A DNA stretch of 64,000 nucleotides from Cloeon dipterum (lineage: Eukaryota > Arthropoda > Insecta > Ephemeroptera > Baetidae). The notes under the pieces were generated by a model, which was not told the origin of the DNA, ran no database searches, and saw only the letters and a program-made list of their open reading frames with translations. Shown here piece by piece: positions 12,201 through 25,500 of this stretch. How positions within the stretch are numbered: position 1 is the first letter of the stretch; each line of letters opens with the position of its first letter. A program made the position numbers and the translations under genes. Location: positions 22,279,681 to 22,343,680 of the forward strand of contig NC_088786.1 of NCBI RefSeq assembly GCF_949628265.1, in the 5' to 3' direction.

Positions 12201-14875
12201 CGTTCCAGATGATCTGGTCAGACGTTCGCTCTCTCGCTCGCAATGAAATCATTAAATTGATTGGGTGTTGAGTACCACTCTAAATATCAATTAGCCATAG
12301 ACTTTTTATTTAGAGGTGAAAACTCCTCCAAAATCATTTCAAGGTATTTCTAATTAAACAGCGAAATCGTGCATCTGTTTAGAAACGATTTGATCGCCAA
12401 TAAGATTATGTTTTTGAAATTATTTTAAGTAATTAAAGACAACAATTTGACTAGTAAGAAGTTAAATTTGCATTTTTTTGCTGCCCAACACAATTAATAA
12501 GCGCAACCTTGATTAAATTTATTTATTTTAAATGGTCGCAGGCTTTCGATATAAGATAAATCCTTCTTTCAGCAGCACACGAGCAAAGCAACGGCACCAA
12601 CAGCACAGCAGCCCTCCGTATAATACATTCACGAGATGCAGCAAGAGGAGTGGTCGTCCGTCCCTGGCCGCGCTGCCGGGACCTTTTCGTACTGTACACA
12701 TCTCGGCGATTGCTCTGAGAAATAAAATGAAACTCATTGCAGGCGCAAAGAAAGTGGGCAGCTTTCAAGTGAATAAAAATTATTTATGTGTTAATGCACG
12801 CACTCGTCGAGTTTTGGCGAGTAAATCAAGAAATTTTGAGTCGATGCTAATAGAAAGTTGTTCGCAGATTTTAGTCTGCGGTGGAGCGAATATAAATACA
12901 TAAAAAATAAACAAAAACGAGTCTCTCGCTGCTGATCACAAACATATCAATGGCAGGCAAGGCACAAAAGGTGTTTATGCCGAGAGAGGCTGTGACGAGA
13001 GAAAGAGACACCGCGCCCGCCCTATATTTGTGTTTTGCTACCACTCGTCCTTTGTTTTATCCGCCAGCAAAAGCTATACATTTTGCGTGACAAGAGAGAA
13101 AACCACCAGCACGCAGATTTCGCGATACAAACAACACGGATCTAATGTGTTCAACCATACCATTGAGCCTAAACTGTTTTGGATATTGCCAAATAGAAGA
13201 AAAAGGGGAAGTATAAATATTGCGTTGGCTTAGAGTGTTATGACAGTGCAACCTCAAAATTAGTCTCTTATTTCATTAATACTTACTTTCACAATTTGTC
13301 ATAAATACATAATATTGATTTTTCTTAAATCAAAATTAAAACACAAAAATGGCGACGCATCAGGTAAACAAATTGACTAAGACCCTCACTATATAGGAGG
13401 ACAAAGCTCGAATGCGAAATGAGCTCCACTTATTATTAAGGATATTTTATTTTAGGTTTAATTTTTAATATTCGACTTGATTAATCTAAAAGGGTGTTTA
13501 GATTTCACTGGATAGTACTGATTTTAACAACTAGTATTTGGAATTTGATATGTTTTCTGGCTGATTTCGATTGCTCCTAACGAGATCTGACCAACGGTGC
13601 TTGCCTTATGATGGAAAATATCATTTTCTGTGTGAGACTATATGCTCGCCAATAGAAAAACTTTTTTGGCCACTTTTTTAGTGTTTGAGAAATGCTATAA
13701 AGTCAAGTCTGATTTTTTTTAATTAAAAAAATGAGGGTTTAATTAAAAAAATGATATTAAAATAAAATTACAATTCATATTGAAAAATCTCTTCATCAAG
13801 TGAATAAGTCAGAAAATCATTGCCTATGAAGGCAGATGTTCTCGAGGATGGCACATTTTTCATTTGAAATTCAAATATCATTTTAATACTCGAGCTAATA
13901 AATTGCACGATTTAACTAATTGTTTTCCTTGGCATTCTCGAAAGAAAATACTAAAATTTCACACCTACTTCACATTAAAACAATAATCTGTTAATTAATC
14001 GATCCGTCTTGATTGCACTGATATCGAATTCCTTTTGTATAAAGGATGTCGAATATCTTCAAAATCATACTTACGTCAGAGCCATCGAACCACCTATCCT
14101 ACTTAAAAAAGTCCTTCGTATATAGTACTGAGTAAACAAGAAGATTTGCTGATTGAGCCTAATTTTGATTGAGGAGAAATTAGGCGGGCAAAGGGCAAGA
14201 ATCCGAACGATATTTAGAGCAAATTTTGTCGCCGCGTGACTCTTCTTGTTACGCACGAGCTTTTTTATCTCCCCGCGAAAATTTCCCACATTTCTTTTAT
14301 ATGCTTCCCAGACAAATCCTTGTGATCACAAGAGATTAACAGATTTGGCTGAAAGTATAGTTTCGTCGATTTCGAAGCAACGCACCTTTATTTATAAACA
14401 TTTTGGCCAATTTTAAAGCCCCACAGTGAGACAAGAATGGTCATAGACAATTCAATTCCCCAATGTTTTCTGTATTGTAAACGCAATTTCAAACTTAATT
14501 AAGTGTGAAGAAAGAAAGTTCTAATGCCCTTGAATTCCATCCAGGGCCATATACAATATGTCGCATATATATTTACGTCAACGTTTTTCATGAACTTTTG
14601 TAAAGGCTCATTTGGTAAACGGGGGCGAAAGAAATTTATTGTACGTAAAATACATGAATACCTGTATTAAAGACATAATTATTTCCTTGATTAATATTAA
14701 TGACATGTGTTCATGACAAATGTCAAATTGTGACATATTGCACAGGGGAGATTTGATAACCAAAAAATTACTCGTGTGTTCTTCTTGAATTTCTATTTAA
14801 GTCGATAATTTTGGTAAAATTCTATCTAGTAAAACAGGTGATATTTCTCAACATCCCGTGAGCTACGATCTCGCT
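9204..14875. other. AT-rich intergenic DNA
   Basis: No supported gene. There is a short GA-rich tract near 11680-11707 (GAGAGAAGAGAGAGAG and variants). ORFs such as 12532-12903 have no splice context or recognisable domain. Runs of AT-rich DNA alternate with slightly GC-richer patches (11.4-13.2 kb) that could hold regulatory elements, which sequence alone cannot show. Confidence 0.45.
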
Positions 14876-14912
14876 GGGTCCCAATAGCACCCCGCCCAGC
14901 GGATAGCATGGG
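14876..14912 (-). repeat. SINE-like repeat, short fragment D
   Basis: The block GGGTCCCAATAGCACC followed by CGGATAGCATGGG matches 1417-1450 of copy A (GGGTCCCAATAACACC, CGGATAACATGGG), with a 3-bp gap and a few substitutions. Flanking GC-rich sequence to about 14950 may also belong but does not align clearly. The orientation is that of copy A. Confidence 0.45.
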
Positions 14913-17900
14913 ACCCGAGTGGCTGCAGAGGAGCTTGTGCCCACTTATTAGAGCATCTTTTCGCCTCTCCGCTCTCCGCTCTGACCTTTTGATTGAGACA
15001 CCAGATTCGTACGTAAAGCCGCTAAAAAGTGGCGAAAACCAGCAAGTTCAATGACAAAGCAATTTTCCACGAGTTTCCTTTGTTGATTATGATTATCGTG
15101 ACACCGCGGCCCTATTATGTACTTTTCCAAAAATGGTTTCGGCAGTTAAAATTTTTAGAGCTTATTTTTGTCTCCAAAAACGATCAGCTCACACATTGGT
15201 TTCCAGACCTCGTGGCAGAGCAGCACCATGAAAAATGTACTTGGATTTATGGATCCAGGACAAATAAATCATTTTGTTTAATGATCGGGAAAAAAACGAA
15301 AGGCTGCAATTGAAATCATCTGCGCCATGTCCACGATAATCTGCTGCTCTTTATGTGTTTTTGTTTGATGATGCATTGAGAAAGATATACATAATAGCTT
15401 CAGCTGAGTTATTCAATAAAAAAATACAGAAGCGCGGGGGTGATCACGATATGACCTTAAACGTATAATAAAACCAACAGCAGCCCATGGATTTATATAG
15501 AGAGAATAAGCCACTTCAGCATATTATTGTACGACGTGTGTTCTGCACTTGCCTCCAGTCCATCTGTGTAGTGTTATTGTAATATTGAATGTATTATGTA
15601 TATGCGGGCAAAAGAATGCAGGGCAGAAATCTATCTTTGCTTGCTTTAAATATTGAAATGAAAACCTCCGACACTTCTTTAACTTCTGCCAAGTGCACAG
15701 TACAGTTCGCCAAGCCTCGCTACCGGTATAGCATGCATTTGAAAAAATAAACACAGAGACATTTTCAAGACAACAGCTAATAGAAATTTGATATTTCCAA
15801 CAAAAAGTGCTCATTACTTAATTGTGACACATAAATTATATGACTATATGTAAATTAAATTAAAATATTATCTTCGCCTTAATTACAGACAGAAATTAAA
15901 AATGTTCGAATGAACAGTAATCTTTTGTTGAGCCTAATTTTTCTATAAAATTTTAAATTAATATTTGAGATTTATCTGGTTTCTTGATAGATACCATTTG
16001 AGGCTGAAGAAGGTGAAATTGTCATATTTTTTCACTTGAAATTAAATGCAGTCTCCTCTGTGTATAGCGAGCTGTTGATTTTTCCTATTTTTACAGAAAC
16101 GTCCTGATCAGCTATATAGTTATCCTCAGGAAGCTCATGCATTAAGGGTTGCAACAGACCTTCCTGTAGAAATTCGAAAAAAATAAGAAAGCTCGCTACT
16201 CTCCAAAGTAGCTACATTTAATTATGATTTAAAAAAATACACTTCGTTATTAAAGGAGGCAGCTCTCGGATCCCCTTATTCTATTTCTCAACTCAAAATA
16301 CCTCTAACATGTAAGGATTAACTATTGCCACATTCGTGAGAAAACTTAATCAGTTCACCAACACCTTCACAATATGCGAGGGTTTAGAAACAATTTTTCT
16401 ACGCAATGAAAGTGTTAAAATAGTTCCTTATGTAATAGACCATGGTATTAATTAAATGTCTTATTAACACGAATTTTTAGTTTCGTGCTCTATAAATTAC
16501 CGTCTACAAGGTAACTGGCATTTTAGCAATATACAATTCTCTCATTCATTTTGAACAGAAGGTTGGAATGTGATTTATTTTTTGACTCATCTTCGTATTG
16601 AACTGTCTTGTATAGAGTAATGGAGAATCCGGGTGAGTCGAATTTAAGATAAATATGCTTTAATTTCATGGGCTTCACGGGTTATTGACAGTTCAAAAGC
16701 ATAAAACATATCACCCACATCGCTTGTTGTGCTATACTAAATCCTCATCCCCTTTTGTAGAATACCACCATTTGTATTATTTTCAATATGGGATGCACGA
16801 AGTTTTGTCGCAGCACTAAGGGGTGCATTTTCATTGTTTGAGAGTTCTAGACGCCTACTGTACAAAAGATGTTACACACTACCTGTGTGGCGTAAGGTAA
16901 TAGCTTGATTACAAAAAAATTCCAGAGTCGTGTGATTTAATGAAAAGACAAGCTTGCACTTTATTAATCGGCATGCAATGTGCATAACTCTAGAAACAAC
17001 GCACCTGTCTCGAGATAAAGGCATGCCTCTTTCTTATCAGACCAGCCTCTCTAAAATAGCTCCTGTTTGCTTGGGATTTTCCACGCATCGGACTTTGATC
17101 GTGCTTAAAGCCGCATAAAACCAATTGGTATATCAACACGATTTAATAGTGATTCACATTGCAGGAAGTGAGAGAAAACAGAGATGCAAGATAATCATTT
17201 CCGTTCTAATTGAAATACTTGCCTGCTAAAGATTAAAAACAGCAGAATCTACATATGTGATCATCTTTCCTCATTGTCAAGCCATTATGACTTTTTCTCG
17301 CATATTTCTTGAGTGAAAACATCAAACGCGCCGATAAAACCAACATGCAATAACAATCAATATCGAGCGCGCGCTGTAAAAAGTTAATTAGAACTAGGCA
17401 CAAGACTTCTTTGGTCTGATAATGACACCTGAGATCTTTTTTTTCAATTACCTTTTTCCGCCCGACAAAACAACATAACTGAGTGACTAGTAAAATCAGA
17501 ATTTGAAAATGAAAAACAATGAGAGGAAATCAGAATAAAATCACAGACGCGCCTCTGTGATTTTTTGCGTATATTGCGCAATATACGCACTTGAAAGTTT
17601 GTTCTTCAAGACTGAAGGAAGCAAGGTGCGATGGGATTAGTCAAAGAAATTATATTTTTTATGCTTTTATTGTTTTATCCGGTTTTGTCCTTTTCATACC
17701 AAACTCCAAACATGATAAATATATTAATTGTCCTGCCCTTTTGTTATAAGCCAACAATTGTCGGCGATTTGAATTATTGTAATTATGCAATATTTTTTAA
17801 CAGCAGAAATATGAGTTCACGCTATTTCTGCACTATTAAATGACCCGCATCAGCAACGTGGGGCTGACGGGAATTCTCATTTTCAAAATTATCTTTATGC

Positions 17901-19180
17901 TGTTAAACACTAATTCAAACCACCGACAATAATTGCTGGTTCACAATAAAAGGGCAGGACCGCGCACCTGAACAGCTATACAGAATACTTTTTACATAAA
18001 AAGCTTCTGCTAAGTATATATCTGGATCTAGAAGTGTTATATTATTTATTAATTGTTTCAAATAGTTCAATTAGTTTGTTTCAAACTCTTAGTGTCTTGT
18101 TCTACTTAATCTCTATGACCCAAAATTGGCTGTAAAATATTTCATTTTAACAGTTGACAACTGCTATTTCAACAGCCAATATATTAAATTAAATCTATAA
18201 AAATATATCTCTAATCTTTGTGAGCTGAGAAGCGCAGAAAATAAAAAAATCTTAGATTGTAAAATGAATGTATAATAGAAACATTTTTTATGAATAATTT
18301 CTTTTTGTAAATCAATTGATTTAGGATTTCATTTTTTATTAAAAGATTTTGTGTTTTATCATAGATCTGATTGCCGCTAATGATGCTACCAAGTATAGAA
18401 TTAAGTCCTCCCGAATTAGATTTGCATTAAGTAAAGTGCACTAAGATATGGACACAAATTAAACAATATTAAACTCCCTTCAAGAAGTTCTGCATCTTGT
18501 CAAAAGTACGAATATGTATTTTTAAGAATTGTTTTTCATTTTTCCTCAAAATCAAGAAAGCTATATTTGTAATTAAAATTAATAATTGATTTAGATTGTC
18601 TAAACGAAAAGCTAGTTGAAGCCAAAAATGTCATTTATTGCTCTTTATTAAAAAAACGGCGGAAATAATTTGATTTTCTTTTTAAATTGTACAATTATGA
18701 TTATGGATTAAAAATTAAAAAGCAATTTGTTGAAATCTAACAGAGGATTTATTTTTCTAAATCGTCCATCAATTTATTCGACTTCTTTTCTACCGTCTTG
18801 ATTAAAACAATTCACTTAGCACACACTTGGTGATAAACCCAATTCCTAAAATTAATTGTTCTTATCTCCTTGCATCAACAAACGCAAACTTCCGCAGTGA
18901 TATTATTCTGTCCGCGATCATTAAACCTATGCGATAAGCGCCAACATCTTCCAAATACGAATGAATGACTGCATCTCTGACTCAGTGACGTAACGAGAAT
19001 GAAGATTCGTACTCTCAGCATACATATCCACACACGTATACCTGTGAAATTATCTCAATGGGGAGGAGTGGTTTGCCTCGGACGGCCGCCGTTAGTGTTT
19101 ATTTTTTTAGCTTCTCTCCTGCGTTGAAGCGTGGGTGCGAGAATTGGTGGAGAGCATTTCAGGTAGAGGGGAGCAATAGA
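14913..19180. other. AT-rich intergenic DNA upstream of the secreted-protein gene
   Basis: No coding exon is supported. The stretch is strongly AT-rich and lies immediately upstream of a TATA-type promoter at 19.2 kb, so distal regulatory elements of that gene are possible but not demonstrable here. Confidence 0.4.
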
Positions 19181-19185
19181 GGGAG

Positions 19186-19258
19186 GGACTTAATATTTCG
19201 CTCCGGACTTAATATATACATAAAAGGTGGCCTATTTGGAGTATATAATATCACTCTC
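19186..19258 (+). promoter_or_regulatory. Core promoter of the secreted-protein gene
   Basis: A TATA-like box (ACATAAAAGG, 19219-19228) lies about 30 bp upstream of an initiator-like TCACTC at 19251-19256, giving a probable start of transcription near 19253. A second AT-rich box (TATATAATA, 19242-19250) overlaps the start region. Just upstream the 11-mer GGACTTAATAT occurs twice, at 19186-19196 and 19205-19215. The predicted 5' UTR of about 108 nt runs to the ATG at 19361. Confidence 0.55.
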
Positions 19259-19360
19259 TTTCGAGACCTGAAACCTCGCACACGACCGTAGGTCACCCGA
19301 CTGAGAAGACCTTAGAGACGTTCCTCCGACCCAAGAAGGCAATCCCTATTACTCATCATC

Positions 19361-22300
19361 ATGAAAGGTAAGGCTTTTTCCCGGAACTTTCACACCGGCC
19401 GCCGGAGCCGGCTGCTCGATTCTCCATATAGTCGCGGTTAGACGCTTAGCGTAGGTCAAGTGCCAGTTGTTGCACCACATTGAATTAAAATCGCGCGCCG
19501 CATTTACTAGGATGCTGCGATACATTTTTTCAAATTTGCCTTTGCTTATGAATTCAGACTCGCTAGTCTATGATTTAAATTAGGTGCTATGCACCAAATT
19601 GCTTCTGTGACGAGACGTAAAAGTACTGATGCGCGTTTTCTTGTACTTTGAAACCTTTTATGCTAAATCAATTCGTTGGAAAAAATTTTACAAGCTCCTT
19701 CCTGCTCTAGAGTTGAAATTTCCTTGATTATAATTTAATGCTTTTCTAAATCTGAGATCATTTCCTGAATTGTGGAAAAAGTAGTCTGTCTATAGCTAGT
19801 GAGATGTACCTAGCTGTACACATTTTAATGTTTAATAAATTTAATGCAGCATCGACAATACTTTACTAAAAGCTATATAACAAGTTTAATACCTTAATGA
19901 TTTCTGTCTGATTTATCATTTTTTCGTCTCGGGTGCTCATCAAAATTTCAAGTTCAAGGTTTTGATGATCATCTTACAATTGATAAGTGTGATTTCTAAA
20001 TCACGACAATATTTTTTTAATTCTTGTGTATTCGGATTAATTTGATCTCAATTTTTGAGAGAGCGCTTTGTTTTGATTTTCGAAATTCATTTTGCTGAAA
20101 ATGTCTTTTTAAATAATTCATTTCGTTCTTTCACGCGTCACATTTTAGCTGCAAAATTCTCTCTCGTGTGCTTATGCTGGCCCCGTATTTTGCCAAGCCA
20201 TATACACACGTGCTGAACTGGTCAGCGTGCGCTTATTAAACCGTCTGGCCATAATCAGCACATTTTGAGCCTCCCCTGCTCAATCTAGTTGGCTACAGTT
20301 TAGCATAATAAAATGTTATGCACAAAGTTAGCACACATTTATTTGGCGGAGGTCTATGGGTTTTTTGCGATTTTCGTCTAAGTTTCTTCACTAAATCGTC
20401 TTCTTTTTACACAAGTTATAAATCCCTACTTGACGTTTCTCAATCCGGCGTCAATTCGCATATTTTGGCCGAAAATGCCAAGGTAAACGCTCGCGCCACT
20501 AATTAAATTTGGTGAAAATTAAATATGGGTCAGCATTCCTGTGTCACAACCTGCTTGTTTTGTATGATCCGCGCAGAGGCGGTTGAAGGCAAAGAATTTT
20601 GTCGTCGACGGCACGTTGGCGAGACGCTTTTCGTTTTTAATTACTCGTGACACTATATAGTCGCGGGTAATTATGAGCACATTATACGTTTTGAAACGTC
20701 GAATTTCGTCTGGTCATTTTTCTCCTATTTCGTATGAATTGCCAGATTCAATTAGGAAATTACCATTGCGAGCACGGCTTATTTTAATTAAATGGCCATA
20801 ATTTTAATTGACCCCGCGGCAATTAGTGTTTTGTTGTCCGGGCGCAGAATAAAATAGCTGCGCAAACCTGTTTGTTTTTCCTCTCTCTTATTCTTTGCAA
20901 AATAAGGGAATTTATAATGCTTGCATTATGATGTTTTTGGTAAAAAATTGCTCGCCGCGCATGAAATATAATAAGCCGACTTAAACTGTCGTTAACTTTT
21001 CCGACGTCTTCTCGTGAGATATGAGAAAATTGGTCAGAAATATCCTAAATATTAACTTCAAAGCAAGCGAAAGATTTTTGTCTCGCAAAACTGGTTGCAC
21101 TCTCGTATAGTTATCATATACGGGGAAAGCAGTCTGCCGATAAGCCTCCCATTCACAACTCGCATCGATGATTAATTCACTCACTCTGCGCGAGGCTCAC
21201 CGAGCGAGAGGTCTGAGAATCGAGCTGCCAATTCTCAAGAAAACGCAACGCATGTACTTATAAATTACTACACAGTGCTACGGCTGCTGCCTGTCTCCGT
21301 CCGCATGCAGCGCGAGCACATTTTAAAACATCTGAGTGACTCATGCAAAGGTCGCCCATGTCGAGAAAATCCCAGTCAGCAAAAAATTCATTCTGGACCG
21401 CTTTCTTGCGCGCTCATAGCTGTCTGTTCTGAGTCAATAGAAAATCAGGTAGACGCGAGGCTCCTTTGCAAATTAAATAAGTACGCCCACACGGATTCGG
21501 CAATTAACACATGGTTTGAGGTTTGAATGAATCATCACTCCGGGATAGGCTTCTAAATGGGTTTAAACAAGCGGTATTTTACCAAAATTCAACGCTTCAT
21601 AAAGATATGTAAACACTCAAAAAGCACTTAAAGACGCTTGACAAAACTCTTGGCTGTAGGTTGAAGCTATAAATACTTTTGCATCCATTCCGTCCTTCTA
21701 TCTGGATTCCTAATACTAGAGTTATTTTATTAAGGTCGGATTAAAAAATTAAATGATTATAGTACATAATACACGCTTCAAAAGTTCCTGACACTTGCTC
21801 AATTTAAAAGTGGGATCAGAATTTCATTCACAAACACTTATCAGTAATCTTAATTTTGTATATCTTTGGTTTATCTTTTAAATCTTAAACCGCAGATACG
21901 TTTTTAACTGGCATTCCCTAATAACCCCCGCAAGTGAACGACCATCAATCGGGGCGATGAAGTGGAAATAATAGTTTTGGATGGTTGAGAAGGGGAGGGT
22001 AAAATTTCATTCACGGTTTTCCTGTCGTTTGATTCCACTTTACCAATTTATACACTCGGAAAGTGACACCTCTGAATAATTAGAGAAAGATGAAACACAC
22101 GAGATTATTTGACACTGCGCCAACAATAAAAAATACAAATAACTGCGCCAATGCCGATGGCACACAACTTGCGGCGGCGAGTCTCGCGCATAAAATACGA
22201 AATAGATAAAGCGTCTGGAGAGAGGCGAGAAAAGCTGCTCGTTCGCATGTGCAGGTAGAAAATCCAAATTCCGTCTTTTAAAATATGTTAACATGTCGCG

Positions 22301-22492
22301 AGCTAATTAATGCGCACTTGAATTTTCTCCAGTCGGCAATTTTATGTCATTATTAAAGCGACAAAAGGATCAGATCCTCTTGACTTAGAATATTCATGTC
22401 TGCCGGCCTGGCTCTCTTGCAATATTATCTACAGACTGTTTGGCACCTTTCATTGGGTGGAATACAAATGAGCACAACTCCTTCAAACTAAC

Positions 22493-22539
<47 letters not shown>

Positions 22540-25500
22540 GTTTTATTTGCATTGACTCTTTCTTTCTCACTCTCTCGGCTGCGAGCTCGCACAGACAGCA
22601 ATATAAAACAGGATTCTCTCTCATCCTGTTGACAGGTGTGCAATTCAACGATTTTAGAGCTATTTTGCCAGAATTGACAAGCGAACATGAATTTTAAGAT
22701 CAATCATTGCGACGCAGTTTACTTTGTTGCTTGCGTGACTGAAATTATTGTGCAATTTGTCACTCTGGAGGTAATCGGAATAAATTATATTCCCAGCCAT
22801 AAAAACTTACATGAGACAATCTGGCAGAAACTTTGTTAGTGAAAACTCGCCGAAGCTTTAGTGCCAAAACAATCCAACGCGCTCTCATGTGATGAGATCG
22901 GCTGCCATTGAGTCATCACCAAGAATGGCAAATGAATGAAATCGCACTTTTTTACTAGGATAAAAATAGCTGGGACAGAATACAAAACAAACTTGGATAA
23001 ATCAAAAGGAAAAAAGGTCCAGCTTATTAATTCACTTTCCATACACATTAACTTAAATATTTTCCATAAACTTGAACTAGCTCTAGATAATGTGCCAATA
23101 ACAATATTTTTTAATTTATCAACTTGCTCAGCTCTGCGCGGATCAATTCAGGATGGATAGCTATTAGCGAAATTTAGAGAGGAACAAGTAAATGATAGCT
23201 TCTCGCACTATTTCCTCTTTAAATTTCACTAATAGATGTCTACCCTGAAATAATCTACACACAGCCGAATCATTTTATTAATATTCTTAAAATTCATGTA
23301 TGTCTATTTATTTTTTTCTGTTCTTAAATACATTATTTTAACCATAATGAGTTCCTCATGCTTCTCGATTGCTCTGCGAGCGGGTACGGACACACATAAT
23401 TACACCGCATCTAATAACATAGTAAAAACAGTTTTATGTCCATAAAAACACATGTTGTCTGCGCACGATATAGGTTAAATAACAATAAAGAGTATAATGC
23501 TAGAAATGCAACTGCGAGATGAGAAAGAGATGCATTTGTTAATAGGAAAAGGCCGCTGCTCGGCTCGTGGCATAATCTATTATTCCTCGCTGCACTTATT
23601 ATTATTTCTTACGTAAGCAATATTATATGCATCCCTGAGCAGACGGCAGCAGTCTATTAAAAAATCGCCGAGTGTATTATGTGCGCCGTTCGATTTGTGT
23701 GTTTAATTATTTCTAATGTGTGCAACCCAGTCGCCCACATTGCGCGGGGAAACTGTGCCACAAAGCAAGAGTCGTATAAATTTATTGCTCTAGAGCGATC
23801 TTTTTGTTTCTACCGAGCTCGAGGTTTGGACGTTTACACCGCATAGAACGATTAAATCTTTCTAATTGAATACCACTTCATGGGCAAAAATTTCTGTCTG
23901 GAGAAATCGGAGAGGGAAAACGGCAGTCGTAATTTGAATGATTTGTATACGCGTTGCTTGCTTGGAGAGTTAAATATATAGGGTTATCCGTGTTCCCCAA
24001 CGGTGAAACATGTTAAGAAATCTTAAATTTTAATCAAAATATAAGAGTAAAGTTATCTTAAAATTCTCCGCACAGGGAAAGCCATTTTGGAATCATGTTG
24101 ACTGATTGTTTCTAATCATTTACTTTCTCCAAATTTATTTTTAAACGTGATTTGAAACACCTGTTAGGTTTTTTTTATATAGCTTCTATCAAAGTTTGTT
24201 TTTAGTCTACGAAGGCGTCTAGCAGCAACATGCATAAATAGTGCGCTTGTTTTGTTTGACTCCCTCACAAAATAATAGCAAAACATGCTGGAGCTGTCTT
24301 TATAAATTTACTGGGCGAGCGCTAAAAATCACTCTTTGCGTCCAAATTACCCACATTATTCGGCACGTAGGACACGCTATTTAATAAAAATAACTCTCGC
24401 AATTTACCACCTACAAGTGCCAGTTCGGAAAGAGAAAATTTTAATACGTCGCGGGCACACATGTGTGTACGAGCAGCTCTTTATACACTCGTGCCACCTA
24501 CCACTCATGCATCGAGGAGAGTCAGAATACATTACCTGCCGGCTCCAAACAACCGCCGCGTCATCGTCCGGTCCGCTCTTTTTTACCTGCCAATTGTTCA
24601 TTTTATTGAGTCTAGCCAATTGTCATAAATCTCACCGTAATAACCCCTGGCATAAATAATAATACACATGCTGAAAGGCCAGATATTTGTCGAAAAAGTG
24701 CCGGAGTGGTGAGAAAAAAAAATCCTGATAGAGGTGTGCATAAGGGTCGTGTGGAGACACAATGAGGAGCGCGGCGCGGCGGCGGCGGTAAATCCAGACA
24801 AACAGACTTTTCATAAATCAAACCTGGCATATTTTTATAAAGAGAACGACCCATCACAGTTAAGCGAAAATAGCGGCCCACACCGCTTTTATGTTTTACA
24901 ACATCCTCCCCATTCTTACCCATTTCAACAGCGCAGATTTGTCTACCGAAAAGAATTGTGTTAACACATATATTTGCGTTCCTCCCACGTGCGGCGCTTT
25001 TCTCGGATCGTTTTTATTTAAAATTTCCAACTGAAATAAACCTGTCTGATCAGAATTTCGCTACTAGTGTTGTGCACTTATGCCGAGACGAACCTTGTAA
25101 TTAACCTGCGCCATTTTGAACCGCGCGCTCTCCGCAATCGCGGAACGATCTCGGTGGAAATCACGGCACAAAACCACCAATAAACACACAATAACATTAT
25201 TACATGCACCTTTTGTTTGTCAAGAAGCAATAACTCAGGCGGCGCGCGGCGCAAATTGCGCCCGAGCGCCTTCTATATAATATACTCGCGCGGTGGAACA
25301 CACCTTACTTACTCTTAGCCGGCAATAAAGCTCAGGCAAGGCATCAATAATTTATCCATTACCGTGACACAACACGGAATGGATTGCTATAGGCCGCGCG
25401 CGAATGCACCACCTCTCTCGGTTTGGTGTGTGAGTGTGTACGCGCTCAATGAAAGGTGCATTCGGAGCTCATTATTTTCGCCTGGTATGGACGAGCACGC

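Noticed and set aside
12532-12903. 123-codon open frame with open shadows on the minus strand
   Set aside because: No family features and no exon signals. Open frames in the same place on both strands point to base composition rather than coding.
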